In this document: positions 42,201 to 58,650 of the stretch, piece after piece | Layout: every line of letters begins with the position of its first letter | How positions within the stretch are numbered: position 1 is the first letter of the stretch | Assembly: GCA_022749755.1 (NCBI GenBank) | Contig: CM040448.1 | Span: 13,576,481 to 13,640,480, forward strand | Origin: Azadirachta indica | Lineage: Eukaryota > Streptophyta > Magnoliopsida > Sapindales > Meliaceae | Direction: 5' to 3' | Length of the DNA stretch: 64,000 nucleotides | The notes under the pieces: generated by a model | Told to the model about the DNA's origin: nothing | Seen by the model: only the letters and a program-made list of their open reading frames with translations | The model's database searches: none | Program-made: the position numbers and the translations under genes

Positions 42201-44781
42201 TCATTTCGTCATAATTCTTGTTTTAACACCTCCTGAAATACACAAAAATAAGAAGCTTCAGGAGCACATAAAATCAGCACAACTCATAAACAATTGTGTT
42301 AATGAGTGATTACTATAGATTTTATGATTCTAAAAGTATATAACCACAGACCTTCCACTTGCTCAAATTCAACTTCCTTCACCATTTCAGCAGCTGCATG
42401 GTACTCAAACCTACAAAAGATATTGAACATTGCATATTTTTCATCAAGAATAGTCTTAAGGACATATACCAACAACAACCAACAAGTAAAGATAAATCAA
42501 ATGGAAAAGCTTGAATAAACTCTTATTTACAGTTTCCATGATCACAAACTAAATTAATTTTATGTTGGACATTATCTTACAATAAATATAAAAACCCTTA
42601 AAGTTTGAGTTTCCTGGTAATGATATCGGCTTTTACCCGAATCAATTTAATTCTTTGCCTAGCATCCATAAAGTATCTATGACGCGATCCTAAAACTTTT
42701 CTGTTTGTCACCTTTTTTTTTTTATTCTTCCTTTTGAGTAGCTGGAGCCATGCATGAAACTTCCATATTACAATACAGTAATAACTCAAATCATTAAGAT
42801 CCAAAATTTTTACAGCATAAACAAAATTCTATTTGAGGGAAGTTGTATGAGCAACAACAAGCCTTGACCAGATGATCCAAGCAATCTACAGATTGCTCAA
42901 ATTTCGGAGGTTGAGAAGAACCATCCAACCTCCAAATCTACCAGTAAACCTGGAAGTGGAATGTTTGACTCAAATGTACAGAGATAATACCAAATGTCCA
43001 CATGAAACACTAAAATAGCAAACACATATAGCATTAGCATAACTGTATTTTTACCTGTTGGAAAAGGCCACCTCAAGTTCCTCAGATGCACCCTTTGTAG
43101 CTTCAACTAACACTGTAACAATTTCTGTTTTTCGAGTACTAGCCATGAGTAGGTCATACTCGGATGGGATGATAATTGCAAAGAAGTTGTCACTCAGTTC
43201 ACTCAAACACATCTTCTCTACAGCTGCCAGGGCTATGCGCCGTTTAAGAGCATCAGTCTCCGGGTCCACAAGGTAAATGGCAAAGTCAGTAATCAAAAGA
43301 ATGCGGCGCTTCATCTTCCCAGAACCAGTGAACTTTAAAACTTTATCAGCAAATATAACTTGCTTGTCACCTGCAGAAATCAAATATTGAGTCATTTCAG
43401 AAATTAAAGAGAACTTTAAACGATGAATTAAAATAGACACCAATCTCCAACCGAAAGACTATGATTTTCTACATAATATGCTCCCTCAACAGAGGGAAAG
43501 CTGACCAACAAACTAGACCTCTCTCTCTCTCTCTCTGTCTCTCTCCGTATCCGTGCTTGCTATGTATTTACCTGTTTTCCCCTTTTCTGCTTGTTATTAG
43601 AAGTGAAAGGGAGATGGATAAATTGATTTTGGATTTACCTTCCATTCTACCAAAAAGCTTTAGGCAAACCACACATTTTTTTTAAAAAAATTGCATTAAA
43701 TCTATCTGATCTGCTCATTCATTCTTTCTCACTCTCTCTCCCGAAACAAAAGATTTGTGATTTGGAAGCAGTCAATTTTGGGGTATACAGTATTATTGGA
43801 CAGTTAATGGCATCTATGTCATGTACTAAATGCACTCTCTTCCCATTCTTGATTTGTTTTTAATTCAATATTTAATTTAAGCCATAGAGACTATGCTCCA
43901 CAAAAAATTCAAATGCCAGACTTAAGTTACACTAATAGAAAAATAATCAATTTCCCATAAGCTCAAGGGAAACACTCTTAACTTAAGATATATAGGCTAC
44001 CATATGTATAAACTTTTCAACGATTGATAAACCTAACATTCTTCAATCTCAAACATTGGCACTACTTCAATAAATTTAACCATGTTTGGATACATTAGTG
44101 CTCTTCTATTATTTATCAAACACCAATGATGATGCAGAAACTGAAGTTATATGATCGACCAAAAAAGAACAGAAAAGCTTCATAAGATTAAGAACAAATG
44201 TTTTATCTACCGTACTCTTTCAAATCTTTTCTTTTTTCTAAAAAGTAGTATTATTTAGAAGTGCTTTTCACCAAAGCATCCTAGACGCACATTTTTAACA
44301 GCTACTAGAGATCATTGGACATCTTCAACCAGATTTACGCAACTAATGAGTCTAATTTATGTAAGAAAAATAACAAAGAAACAGCATTACCAAACAACAA
44401 GATCACAATAAAATACCAGTTCATCGAATCTCGAAATTGTAAATATAACAACAAATGGAATTCATTAAACATCGAATCATCAAAATTAACCAAAAAAAAA
44501 AAAGACGGAGCTCTTTAACGAAGCTAACCTTGTTTTTGCAGAATCTTCATTAAATACGGATGAGACGGAACATCGAGGTAGTCGCCTTTGTAGTCTCGGT
44601 GAAGCGATGCCTTTCGACGGACTTTCATTCCCATGAACGGCTCTTGATCTTCAGTAACATTGTTCTCTGACGGTCTCAGTCTCATCGAATTATCATCCTG
44701 ATCATCGTCTTCAACGTCGTCGTATCTCGGAGGCTGCGATTCCTCAATTTGGACTCGCCGGTTCGGTCTGTACCGGTTCAT
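42201..44781 (-). CDS. Myosin TH1-domain (tail homology) protein
   Basis: The four exons are 44781-44529, 43370-43055, 42410-42352 and 42232-42201, all GT..AG and in frame, giving 219 aa. The first ~70 residues are charged and probably disordered (MNRYRPNRRVQIEESQPPRY), followed by the motif RRKASLHRDYKGDYLDV. From ~75 to ~190 runs a TH1-like domain: ADKVLKFTGSGKMKRRILLI, TDFAIYLVDP, RRIALAAVEKMCLSELSDNF and IPSEYDLLMASTRKTEIVTV. TH1 domains of class I myosins bind acidic phospholipids, but there is no motor domain, so this is a stand-alone TH1 protein. Arabidopsis has a similar 'myosin heavy chain-related' gene that I remember as At5g53310. It is convergent with the kinase and divergent from the E2 gene. 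The fourth exon codes for only ten residues. Confidence 0.85.
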
Positions 44782-46989
44782 TTCGACAGCAAGAAGGCGA
44801 GTCTGAATCGGTGGATGCGCTGAGTTTACTTTTTGTTTATTTGGGAAGTGAGAGGTGATGATTGAGCACGCTAGCCACGTCAGCTATTTGTCCCACGGGT
44901 TATGTGTGGTCATCACAGCTTCAATTATGGGGAATCTGGACCGCTCAAAATCGTGGGATCCAAATTTCGCGTCGTGAAGGCTCTCGCATGTGGCTGATTT
45001 GATGGATGTGATATTGTCCCTTCGACGCAAGACTAATCAACTAATTTTCATCAGATTAGATACTAAAAATGTTATGGAAGGAAAATAAAAAATTAATCAA
45101 TGTATTCTTTAGCTTATTTCAAGCTTCCAATTAATTTCACTCGTTTATAATAATTGTCGCTCATTATCGTTATTAGAAATATTTATTAATTTCGATCAAC
45201 ATAACACGCGCAGTAAAAATAAGTCCCCTATCATTGTAATTTTACAAATCATTATGACCCCTCTATCATTTTCGGCCCATTTTAAAATTTAATATAAGAA
45301 CGTGATAACAATGCGAATATTATAATTAACTTTTATCGAATTTTACGTTAAAGTTCAGTTTGCATTATACGAGTGCTATTATAATTTCTTGCGTTGAAGT
45401 TCATTTTGATAATACTAATTTCAACAACATAATTGTTACTAGCAGTCATTCTTGAAATTTATTGGTAGAGCTAACCTTTTATCTTTATTCTTTAATAAAA
45501 GGAATTCAATTCCTTGCGCAATTATTGATATAGTCTTTCTAATAACATAGAAAAATCCTCCACTTAAACGTGAATTTTTTAGATAATACCATATATATAT
45601 ATACATATATTATTTATGCATCAAAATTTTTGATAAATTTGTAATATAAATTTTAAACAATGTTACAATTACATGAAAATATTAATAGTAAGGGAGAATT
45701 AATATCCACATGTACCTCCCCTAAATTGTTAGTTGACTATTAGATTAAAAGTATTTTTACATATTTTTCCAATTTAATCATTTTTCACTTATGCATAATT
45801 AATGCTCATAAAAAATTTTGTTATTGTTTATTGATCATTCAAGATTTCAAGTTATGAGGAGAAACTCCAAATAAATTTTATTGAAGATAAAAAAATTATA
45901 TAAAATTTATGTCAATAAAATAATAATATCACGTTAATTTTTTAAAATTAATAATAAAATTTAAAATCATACTTTTTACATTTGTATGTGCGTCCAATCA
46001 ATAAAATAATAAAAAAATATAACTTCATTAAGGAGTGTATGGTTGTACCAATTTTTTTCTTCAAAAATTCTAAATTTCAACAATAAATTTAAAATTTATT
46101 AAATATTATAAAATGTAAGATTGATTTATATTATGTAAAATAGTGTTATCGTGTTATAAAATTAGTGGAATATTAAAATAATTGTTTGACAATAAGTAAA
46201 AAATATTTAAGATGCTTCAGGACGTATAAGGGTAAAATGGCTTAAATATTTTGGTGTTTTCATAAAAATTAGGCGGTCAATTAATGATTCAAGAGAAGTA
46301 TGTATGAATTTCTCCAAATCTACTATCTAAATATGGGTTTATTCCCGATAATAATAATAATAATGAGTATTGGTTATGTTAATTATTTTTAAATTTATCT
46401 TTTACATCAAATTATTGTTTAACCAGGTCTAAAAATTTACCGAGTATTTTACTAATGGTAAATAATTATATTAATTTTTTAATTATCTCGGATAATTAAA
46501 AGATATGATAAGTTATTACGAGTTTCAAATAGTTATTTTATATTTATATAAATATTATTCAAAATAAAGTGGGATTCTAAGGGGACTAGTCTTAAACTTT
46601 GTACATCTTTGAAAATGATCACATTATGTTGACACCAATGGACCATACATTATATTCCCAACGCGCTTGACAGGAAAAATGTACAGGAAACGATGTCGTT
46701 TGTAAGGGATATTCATATCCAAGCGGCAAAAGTAGAAAACCGTGGACAACGACGTCGTCCCAATCATAGAAGATTCCCACCATACGAATTACGCATAAAA
46801 ACCAAACAGAAGGCTCGTAACTCATTTTCGGCGGCAACTTTCGGCGAAATTTTGGTTAAACGTAGAGACGACGCCATGTTGGGCCCACCATAAGTAGAGA
46901 ATAACCCAATCAGAGGGTCAAAATCACAAAAAGACGGGACCCACACGTTATATAATTTTTTATCAAAGTCATCACCTCACCGAATCACA
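44782..46989. other. Intergenic region between TH1 gene and UBC10-like gene
   Basis: The genes on either side are divergent, so both promoters lie here. The left ~200 bp has a CCACGTCA word near the TH1 start. The right ~350 bp is GC-richer with GACGTCG words and a TGGGCCC site II-like word near 46879. The middle ~1.5 kb is AT-rich with nothing recognised. Open frames at 46619-46946 on both strands look like promoter DNA. Confidence 0.5.
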
Positions 46990-47220
46990 AATTCCCTTCT
47001 CCATTAATCTTTTTCTTGCATTTCCCCTGCCGTTCAATTTATCTCATTTCTATTTTTCTTCCGATCTCCTCCCTTGCGAATCCACACACAGCGGGCTGAA
47101 ACAGGAGGATCAGTTGCTTCTCAGGTACGTTTTCGATCTGTTTGATATTATTTTTCGTGTAATTATTTGTTTTGATCATGGCCTGAGGAGATCTGCGCGT
47201 GCAAATCGTAGGTTGAAACG
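46990..47220 (+). promoter_or_regulatory. UBC10-like 5' leader with an intron
   Basis: A pyrimidine-rich leader ends CTTCTCAG|GTACGT at 47124. An ~87-bp intron ends ATCGTAG at 47211, nine bases before the ATG. A short intron in the 5' untranslated region is common in constitutively expressed plant ubiquitin-pathway genes and may raise expression. Confidence 0.55.
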
Positions 47221-50695
<3,475 letters not shown>

Positions 50696-51108
50696 GAACT
50701 GAGGTTGTGGTGTGTGAGGAAGGGGGCCTCTTTTTCTTATATATATATATTTTTTGGTTTTTCCAGTTTCTGTATGAATGTTGTTCCGCTGTCTGTTCAT
50801 TCCTAAAAGTGGACTAAAGCAAACGTCCACAAAACGTGCCCCTGATTTAAAGAAGAAACTAAGTGTTGCTTCTGATGGATGTATGGATAATGTGACTTTT
50901 CTGGTCAATGAAATGTGTCCCTAACTCTTAATGTTATTCTTTCTTTCTAAATGGCAACAGTAGACTTTTGGTTATCATATCGAACCTTAAAAATGTTGAC
51001 CATTTTTCTATTTTATTGTCGATTAAACATGGGATACCCAAGTAATAGATTCAGGATATCGATTTAATGCCAAAACTAAAAGAAATGTAGTTTGATATGC
51101 ATTACATT
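50696..51108 (+). other. UBC10-like 3' flank
   Basis: This includes the E2 gene's 3' untranslated region, with a (TA)n tract near 50740 and a 'caatgaaatg' word near 50907. It runs up to the candidate left end of the hAT element. No other feature is seen. Confidence 0.5.
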
Positions 51109-52439
51109 TAGAGATGGTAGAAAAGCCTAAGCCTGGGCCTGGCCCGGCTTGGGAAAAACCGCGTATTTGAGTTCGGGTTTAAATTTCGGGCCGAACTGGA
51201 GCTACAATTTTAAAGACTCGGATTTGGATTGGGTCTAGATCTGGACTTTTATTTAAAATCTTGTTCAGCCCATAATTTGGATTCAAAATTAAAATTTTTT
51301 AAAATCTAAAACTCTAATTCACCTAATCTTCCACGTTATATCGCGTAATCACTGTAATTTCTATTTGCGGCCGCCGTTAATTACAAGAATAAGCACCTTT
51401 AGTTATTGCCGGTTTTATTTGATCTCAGGAAATGAAAAATGATATTTCAGTTTATTATTTCCTTTGTTATATTTCAACTCATTTATGAATATTATTTCCC
51501 TTGTTTGCTTCTTTGGAATTGAATTTTCAGCCTTTCTTGTTTTCCTCTAGAAGTGGTTTTTATAATTCTTGATTTGAATTTTGAAACGTTACGAGTTTAG
51601 AATGTTTATCTTTTGATAAAATGTTAGTTTATCTTTTAGCGTATCAAGAAAATTGAATCTCTTCTTGGTTAATTTTGATTTCTTTATTTCTTAAAATGTT
51701 TTTGGTAGGAGCAGAGTAATAAAATTAAATAATTCTATCAACAACTTTCCCTTTTTTCTGTAGAACGTGTATGAAAGAATAGTTATTAAGACAAAGTGCA
51801 AGGAAAGAAAATAAAACTTCTGTACAGTGTACACAAGGAAAGCATTTCATTGTAGTTGCTAAATCTGTAGAATGGTCCAGAATGTGTATTATTGTTCGCT
51901 TTGCATTTCCAAGTCTTCTTCTCCATGATTCATGTGGTGCAGCAGTAGTCTGCTAGTAGTAGTAGTAATAGTAGGTGAATTAGTTGAAAGAGACGGGTTT
52001 GGAGAATATTATTGACTTACTTTCACATTAGGCCTTATCAATCTTTTTTCTAGAAATCATCAATGTATATCAGTCAATCATCCTTCAAAAAACATTTTTT
52101 TCCAGAATAATGAACAGTGACAACCTTGGGTCACAAAGGCTAATTTAGTTGGAATGTCATCTTCTTAGATAAAGAAGAAGGTTTGAATTAATATAGAAAG
52201 CATCTTCATCAATTATATAGGACAGGCTGCATGATATGTTCATCCACTTGATTTCAATTTGTTGGTGTGTTGTTTTGATGTTTTATGTACTAAAACAATC
52301 TTCTAATTACTCTAATTAATCTTCTTTGTTTCTACGAAAAAAGGTGATATTAATAATGTTGCAATAAATTAAGTGTTGTGGGGACAATGAAATCAGAAGG
52401 TCCTGTGATAATTTTATCAATGCTCTCCACAGCTGCTTC

Positions 52440-53115
52440 AGCTGAAAACTGTTTCTGCGTGCTGCAATACAAATTCTGTGGGATTGCGGTTCTTTTGCTA
52501 CTGATGCTACCTTCTCTGCTACTGGCCTGCTTTCATTTTTACGACTAGCTGCTGCTCTATGTTGCCAATTGAATGCTGTTGCTGTTTTTGAGCTGCATTC
52601 ATCTGCTACTGTTACTTGCTTCTATTGTTGATGATGGCTTAATATGTTGTTGCTTGCTATGGTATAGATTCTATTCTTGTCCTGTTGCTGTCTTGTTTGA
52701 GCTGCTATTATGCTTGCTGCTTGTTTTTTCCTGCATCTGTCGATGCTGGCTGCTGCTGTTAGCTCTGGCTTTATTGCTACAGCTTACTGCCAGCTAGTCT
52801 TGCTGAAGCTGGTGCTGTTTTTGCCTACTGTTGATGGCTTAATCTGCTGGTGCTTGCTGCAGTATAGATGTTGTTCTCTCTGGTGCTGTCCTTTTTAAGT
52901 TGTTATTATGCTTGCTGCTAGATCATCCTACTACTACTGGAGATTGCTGAAAACTTTGTTTCTATTATGTTTGCTGTTGTTTATTGTTGGATTGCAACCT
53001 TTTTCCTTTGGCTAGGAGCTGCTTTCAGTTGCTGAAAATTGCTACCTAATCTGTTAGATTGGTTTAGTTTTGCTGATGCGGTTTGTTGCTGTTTCTGCTT
53101 TTGCTTCTGCCGCTG
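52440..53115 (+). repeat. CTG/TTG-rich repetitive block inside the hAT element
   Basis: The region is rich in gctgctgtt-type words. A ~95-bp unit is duplicated: about 52622-52722 and 52826-52921 share the order ttgatggcttaat, tgcttgct, tatagat, ctgtc, gctattatgcttgctgct. The offset is ~204 bp. A 74-codon Leu-rich open frame (52573-52797) is a by-product of the CTG content. Confidence 0.6.
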
Positions 53116-53389
53116 TGTAAATTAATTCTTTTCTACCTATTAGACTTTACACAAAGTAATGTAGACTTTACATTGTGTGTGCCCTTTAATTTTTTTTATC
53201 TATTGAATAAATACTAATGACATCATTTAATGCAGATAAACAATGTCAAGTACTTAATAAGACATCATTTAACCAAACTTATCCAGTGATGATAGTGGTG
53301 ATGGTAGTGATGATATAAGTACGACTAATGATCAAGAAGCTAAAATTCATTCTATGGATGTTACATGTGGTCAAAAAAGAAAGTGAAAG

Positions 53390-55570
53390 GATGACACATA
53401 AACAAAAAATAAAAGATCAAAAGTTCGGGAGTACTTTACTAAGATAATTATTGATGGAAAGCAAGTTGAGAGATGCAATTATTGTAATAGGGAGTTAAAA
53501 GCACCACATAATTTCGGGACTACTCATTTGAAAAGACATATAGAATCATATGCTCGGAAGCATCAAAAGAGAGAAGTAGAAGAAGATGTTGATAAACATG
53601 AAATTTTTGATAAAAATGTTGTTGGGGAAAAAATTATTAAAATAATTATAATGCATGAGCTACCTCTTTGCTTTGTAGAGTACGTGGGTTTTTGAAAAAT
53701 GATAAAGTATGTTAACCTTTTAGTTGATCCCATGAGTAGAAATACTTTAAAAGTGAAAATTTTAAGTTATTTGAAGTTGAAAAAAATAAGACGATGAGAT
53801 TGTTGGAAAACGTTGAGAGTAGAGTGGCAATAACTATTGATACGTGGACTTCGAGCAATCAAAAAAAGGGATGTATGGTTGTTATAGTGCACTTTATTGA
53901 CAATTCATAGAAATTACATAGTGGGATTTTGAGGTAATATTCTTAAACTTGTAACTTAATTTCTTTATATTGTATTATTTAGTAAAATACTAATTTTGTT
54001 TATTTTATATTTTTTAACTTCATTTACTTGCCGTCCCCATATAATGTTAAATCATTTTGCAATAAATTAGTAAAATGTTTATTTGATTGGAATGTGAATA
54101 GAAAGTTGTCTATAATTACTTTGGACAATTGTTCTACCAATGATGCTATGGTTGAGAAGTTGCTATTGAAGTTTCCGACTAATAGTTTGATTTTAGATGA
54201 GAAATTGTCTCATATAAGGTGTGTTGCACACATATTAAACTTGATTGTGAAAGACGGAATGTAAGTAATTGAAAAAGGAATTAGAAAAATTAGCGAGAGT
54301 GTGAGTCATTGGGCTGCTATACTAAAGAGGATAGAAACTTTTGCTGAAATTGTACGTCAAATACATGTAAAGGTAGATAAAATTTTGGCACTTGATTGTC
54401 CAACTAGATGGAATTCCACATATTTCATGCTTGAAGTAACAGTGATGCATAAAGATGTTTTTACTCAACTGAAGCAGTGTGAGGTACAGTATAAATATTT
54501 ACCTGATGAGGCTAAATGAGAGTTGGTATCAACGATGGTGCTACATTTGAAGTCATTTTATAAATTGACAGAAATATTTTCAAGTACCAAATATCCAACA
54601 TCTAATCTTTTTTTCCCATTGATTTGTCAAATGAGGTTGTCAATCAATAAATGGCGTAATTTTTTGCACCCTATAATACGAAACATGGCTAGTCATATAA
54701 TCGCTAAGTTTGAAAAATATTGGAGTGATATTCATAAACTATTGGTTGTAGTAGTTGTTCTTGACTGTAAGTATAAAATGATGTTAGTTGATTTTTTTTT
54801 TTTTGGAAAATTTATGGAGATAATGCTTTAGAGCATTTAGAAAGAGTGTGTAGTCTTTGTAATGATTTCATGAAGCATTATAAGTTGAAGACTGTAACAG
54901 AACAAAGAATATTTGATTCATCAGCTAGGGAGTACTTCTTCACAATCAGTGAAAAGTTATTGAGATTCAAATGAATTTGATGCATATATAACCTAACATA
55001 ATCATCCTACAAAATTCAAGTTTGAGTTAGATAGTTACTTAGAGGAAGATCTCGTTAAAAGAACTTCAAATTTTGATATTCTAAATTGGTGGAAGATACT
55101 TACTACTATTTGGTATTATTATTTTATTTTATTTTACTTAAATTTATATAAATTGATATTATTATTTTATTTATGATTTAAATATTAATATATTTAAATT
55201 TCTTAGGCACACAATATTAAGTATTCTATTTTAATTGAAATATTTATAGATATTTTAACTGTCCTGATATCTACTGTTGCCTCAGAATCTGCAAGATAAA
55301 TGTTTGAGTCCACATGGTAGTAAACTTCATCCGAATACATTGCAAACTTTGATGTGTACTCAGAATTCGATATGCGCTCCTATTCGAGGTATAAAATTAT
55401 TTCAATAATTTATTTGAAATTGTATTTAAATATTTTTATTAAAACTTATATTTAATCTTGTATTGGTTTTTTTTTCTAGATGGAATTCAAGAAAATGAGA
55501 TATTTATTGGAGCGAAAATAATAGGTGATGACGAAGGAACCCCACCAATTTCAAACTCTTTTCTTGTTTA
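53390..55570 (+). pseudogene. hAT (RICESLEEPER-type) transposase remnant
   Basis: A BED zinc finger is readable at 53426-53560 (FTKIIIDGKQVERCNYCNRE, then LKRHIES). Next come a core with ITIDTWTS-like and ITLDNCSTNDAMVEKLL words, the HIRCVAHILNLIVKDGM histidine-containing block (~54200-54260), DCPTRWNSTYFML (~54390), a DUF4413-like region, and the C-terminal dimerisation stretch with SYLEEDLVKRTSNFDILNWW followed by a SxVASESA word near 55280. Stops, frameshifts and AT-rich intron-like inserts break the frame many times. It cannot encode an active protein. It is unrelated in state to the intact DUF659 gene at 30-33 kb. Confidence 0.88.
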
Positions 55571-58497
55571 GTACTTTTTTGTAGATGACATCTTTTGTTT
55601 CTAGTACTTTTAACAATTAACAAGAAATACCAAAATATATGGGTTAGTTTACATGGGTTTCTAGAAAAGTTATATCAAAAAAGAAATATAAGTCTTCTTT
55701 TATATCTTTATTGGTTGGAAAATTTTTTTTTCCATAAAGGTATTAACTACAAAGTTGCAGCAACAATTCGTTTCTTAGTTTATTATTACTTTATTTTGGA
55801 CAATGTGGGAAACAAAATGTTGTTGCTTAATCTCATATTGAAACTTAGTATCAAGTGCTAATTAGGGATATAATTAATTATGGATTATGATCTAAAATGG
55901 GTCTAAAAATAAATTCATTTGTATTATTAATTATTATATTTATATTTTAAGAAATTATAAATAATATTTTTAAGAATTCACTAAACTCATTAGTAAGGAA
56001 AAAAATAAATTTTATAAAATTTGAGTTGTTTTGTTTTATTAAGCTAATATTTGTTAGGAAAGAATTGAAATTTATATAAAATTTAAAAATTAATAAAATC
56101 AAGTCTACGTATTTACATATGTAGACAGGCTTTAAAAGGTCGGATTCATAGCTCGGACTCAGTTAGACTAGACTAAATAATTAAAATCGAGGTCCAAACT
56201 CGAACCCGGACTTCTATAATTAAAACCGGATCCACGTTGGATTTTATGAAAGACGGACCGAACTTGGAAATTTGCCTAACTCTAGTTCCATTCCCCCGAG
56301 TGTCCCTAATCTCACGAGAAACCCCCAGTTTGCTTGGTGCATTTGACATTGTCAGAAGTAACGTGTCATATGTACAAAACGGAAATGTAACTTTTTTTTT
56401 TTTTTTAAAAACAAAACACCGTGAAATGCTTCGAAATGCAACACAACAAATGTGTAATAACGATGTTTCTTATAAACGTTTTCAGTTCCCGTAGGCAATG
56501 TAGAAGAAAATTGTTGCTGTATGAGTGGGTATTGGACCTCAACCACAGATACTCCGCGAATAATGTCAGTAGAAAAATAAGTCAAAAATATCGGCGGCAA
56601 TTAATCCCTCCAAGGGTCAGGCCTAATTACACCGCCAACCTGTGCTTCATGTTCATTGTTTTGTTCACCCTTAATTAGAAAGAATTGACAGTTGGGTTAA
56701 ATACCTGAAGATCTTCCTGCACCCAAATCGAAGGCTAGGCTGGATTTGGATTGTTCTGTTTTGCATTGCTTACCTTCGATTGTTTACTCAAGTCATTTTC
56801 ACATTGTTATACATGGGATACACAGCCAATATTTCTAAGGTTTGTATTACACATTTTAAAAAGTTACAATTAAATTTTGGGTAATAAAATAAAAATTAAA
56901 ATAAATTATCTTTACAGGGATTCCACTTTTAGTCATACCTCCAGCATTCACTATGTCGTTGAATTATAAATTTTCTTCTAAAATATCACCAATAAAAATA
57001 ATACATTTATTATATAAATAATCGGCCACGTCGCCACCAAGCAAGAACCATGCCTCCTAGCCTAGGAATGACAACACCAAAATTGATTGTTTTCTTCTCT
57101 TACCTCTTGAAAATCCCAAATTAAAATTATTATTAAATTTTTTATTTTCCTAAATTAGTTTTTTCCCCTTAAAAAAAATAAAAAGAAAAAACTTAGTAGA
57201 TGAAGACCCATGTCTCTAATTGTTTAGTAAAATTTAATTAAGTAAATAAAGAAATTACACGTGTCAAATCTTAATCTTAGCAAAAATGTGAGTTGTGACA
57301 TTAAAATAATTCCGGCAAATAGGTCGTGCCCACGAGTGGAGGAAGGCATGGTCCCTGAAAATCCGGTTCAACTAATTTTAAACCAAACCCCTAATTTATT
57401 AATTATTAATTATAATATTTGAAAAATTATTCTTAAAATTATTAATTTTCAGATTCATGAACAGCAGGATTTGTCTTGTCTGTTACCGAGGACAGAGAGA
57501 ACAAGGACTAGTGACTTCCACCAAGTAGGGTTGAGTTGCACACGTGGCGAATTACAAGTATGCCACATGGCATGGAAAGTACATGCCGAGTTGGAGAGAT
57601 TGATAGAATAAATAACTTGATGATATGATTTAATGATGGTTCAATTCATATTCAAAGGTCTAATTATTGTTCACTAAATGTCTTTTTTTCAGTGGATTAT
57701 TTGAGGGTCTCATGCCAACCATTACATTGAATTTACATAAAAGTTCTAAGCCATTAGTTGAGATTAACATGAGCTAACACATGGGGTTTTTTTTTTTTTT
57801 TTTCAAATTACATTTCAAATACAAAATTAGTTTTATCATTCACATAATTAAAACCCAAAAAAAAAAAAATTCAATAGAGTATACATAGAGATTTACCCAA
57901 AAAAAAAAAATTCATATTTAAGTGTGGGTTATATATAAAATCAATCTTATTTTCATTACATTCATAAAATTAACATATTAAGATCATTTATGTTTGCATT
58001 AATATATTACTTAGCATAATTTTTATTTTTTTAACTTGTCTTTGAAATGATTATATTATTTGTTAGTATATTATCAAGTGAATATGCAAACTTATTAACA
58101 AATATTATACTGTCGTTTACTATGTATTATATGTATTTATTTAATAAAAAGAGATATGATTTATCATTCTCCTAATTTTAGGGCTTTTGGAAAACATAAA
58201 ACCAATCATTCTTACCAAACCCAATTACTTTCTAAATTTTTGAACAAATTCTCAAGACAATAATAAATCATGTTTTTCTACAAAATCCCCAAATTTGAGG
58301 CACCCAAATCGTTCTTTTTCTTCAGTTTTACCATAATAATTTTAGATTCCAAAACCAAATAGCAAAAAGTTGTCTTTAACTCCCATTCCATCGCCACTAC
58401 CCATATCACTATTCAATACCAATGCCAATACCATACAATAATATCTTCTACAAAATTAAAATTTATTATCTTTTATTTATGCTAAGGATACAATTGG

Positions 58498-58650
58498 GGC
58501 CACGTCAGTTCCACATGGGGTGCGCACAAGTGCCTCTTCTTAGATCGCCGAGAAGCCGCGATCGTCGCCGGTCACCGGTCGTTCTACTCTAATTTTCTCA
58601 GTGGGTCCCGCCCCACGGACCCAGGCGGTCACCAACTGTCTTCAAGTCTC
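58498..58650. promoter_or_regulatory. GC-rich island with ACGT elements
   Basis: About 150 bp stand out from the AT-rich surroundings, with a CCACGTCA word at the left, a CGCGATCGTCGCCGGTCACCG stretch in the centre and GTGGGTCCCGCCCCAC, an inverted-repeat word, at the right. It looks like a conserved or promoter-like island, but no transcript can be assigned. Confidence 0.3.

Larger units (their letters stand above)
51109..56284 (+). mobile_element. Decayed autonomous-size hAT element
   Basis: A degraded transposase lies inside. The left edge begins TAGAGATGG (51109). The right edge ends CCTAACTCTA (56284), whose complement is TAGAGTTAGG, so the outer bases are inverted copies. The flanking octamers attacatt and gttccatt agree at 6 of 8 positions, as expected for an old 8-bp hAT target-site duplication. 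Both subterminal regions carry GGyCCGkCTT-like words in inverted orientation. The span is 5176 bp. The ends are proposals from reading; the transposase assignment is much surer. Confidence 0.6.

Noticed and set aside
52573..52797. 74-codon Leu/Cys-rich ORF resembling a membrane protein
   Set aside because: The hydrophobicity comes from the CTG/TTG repeat block inside a dead hAT element.
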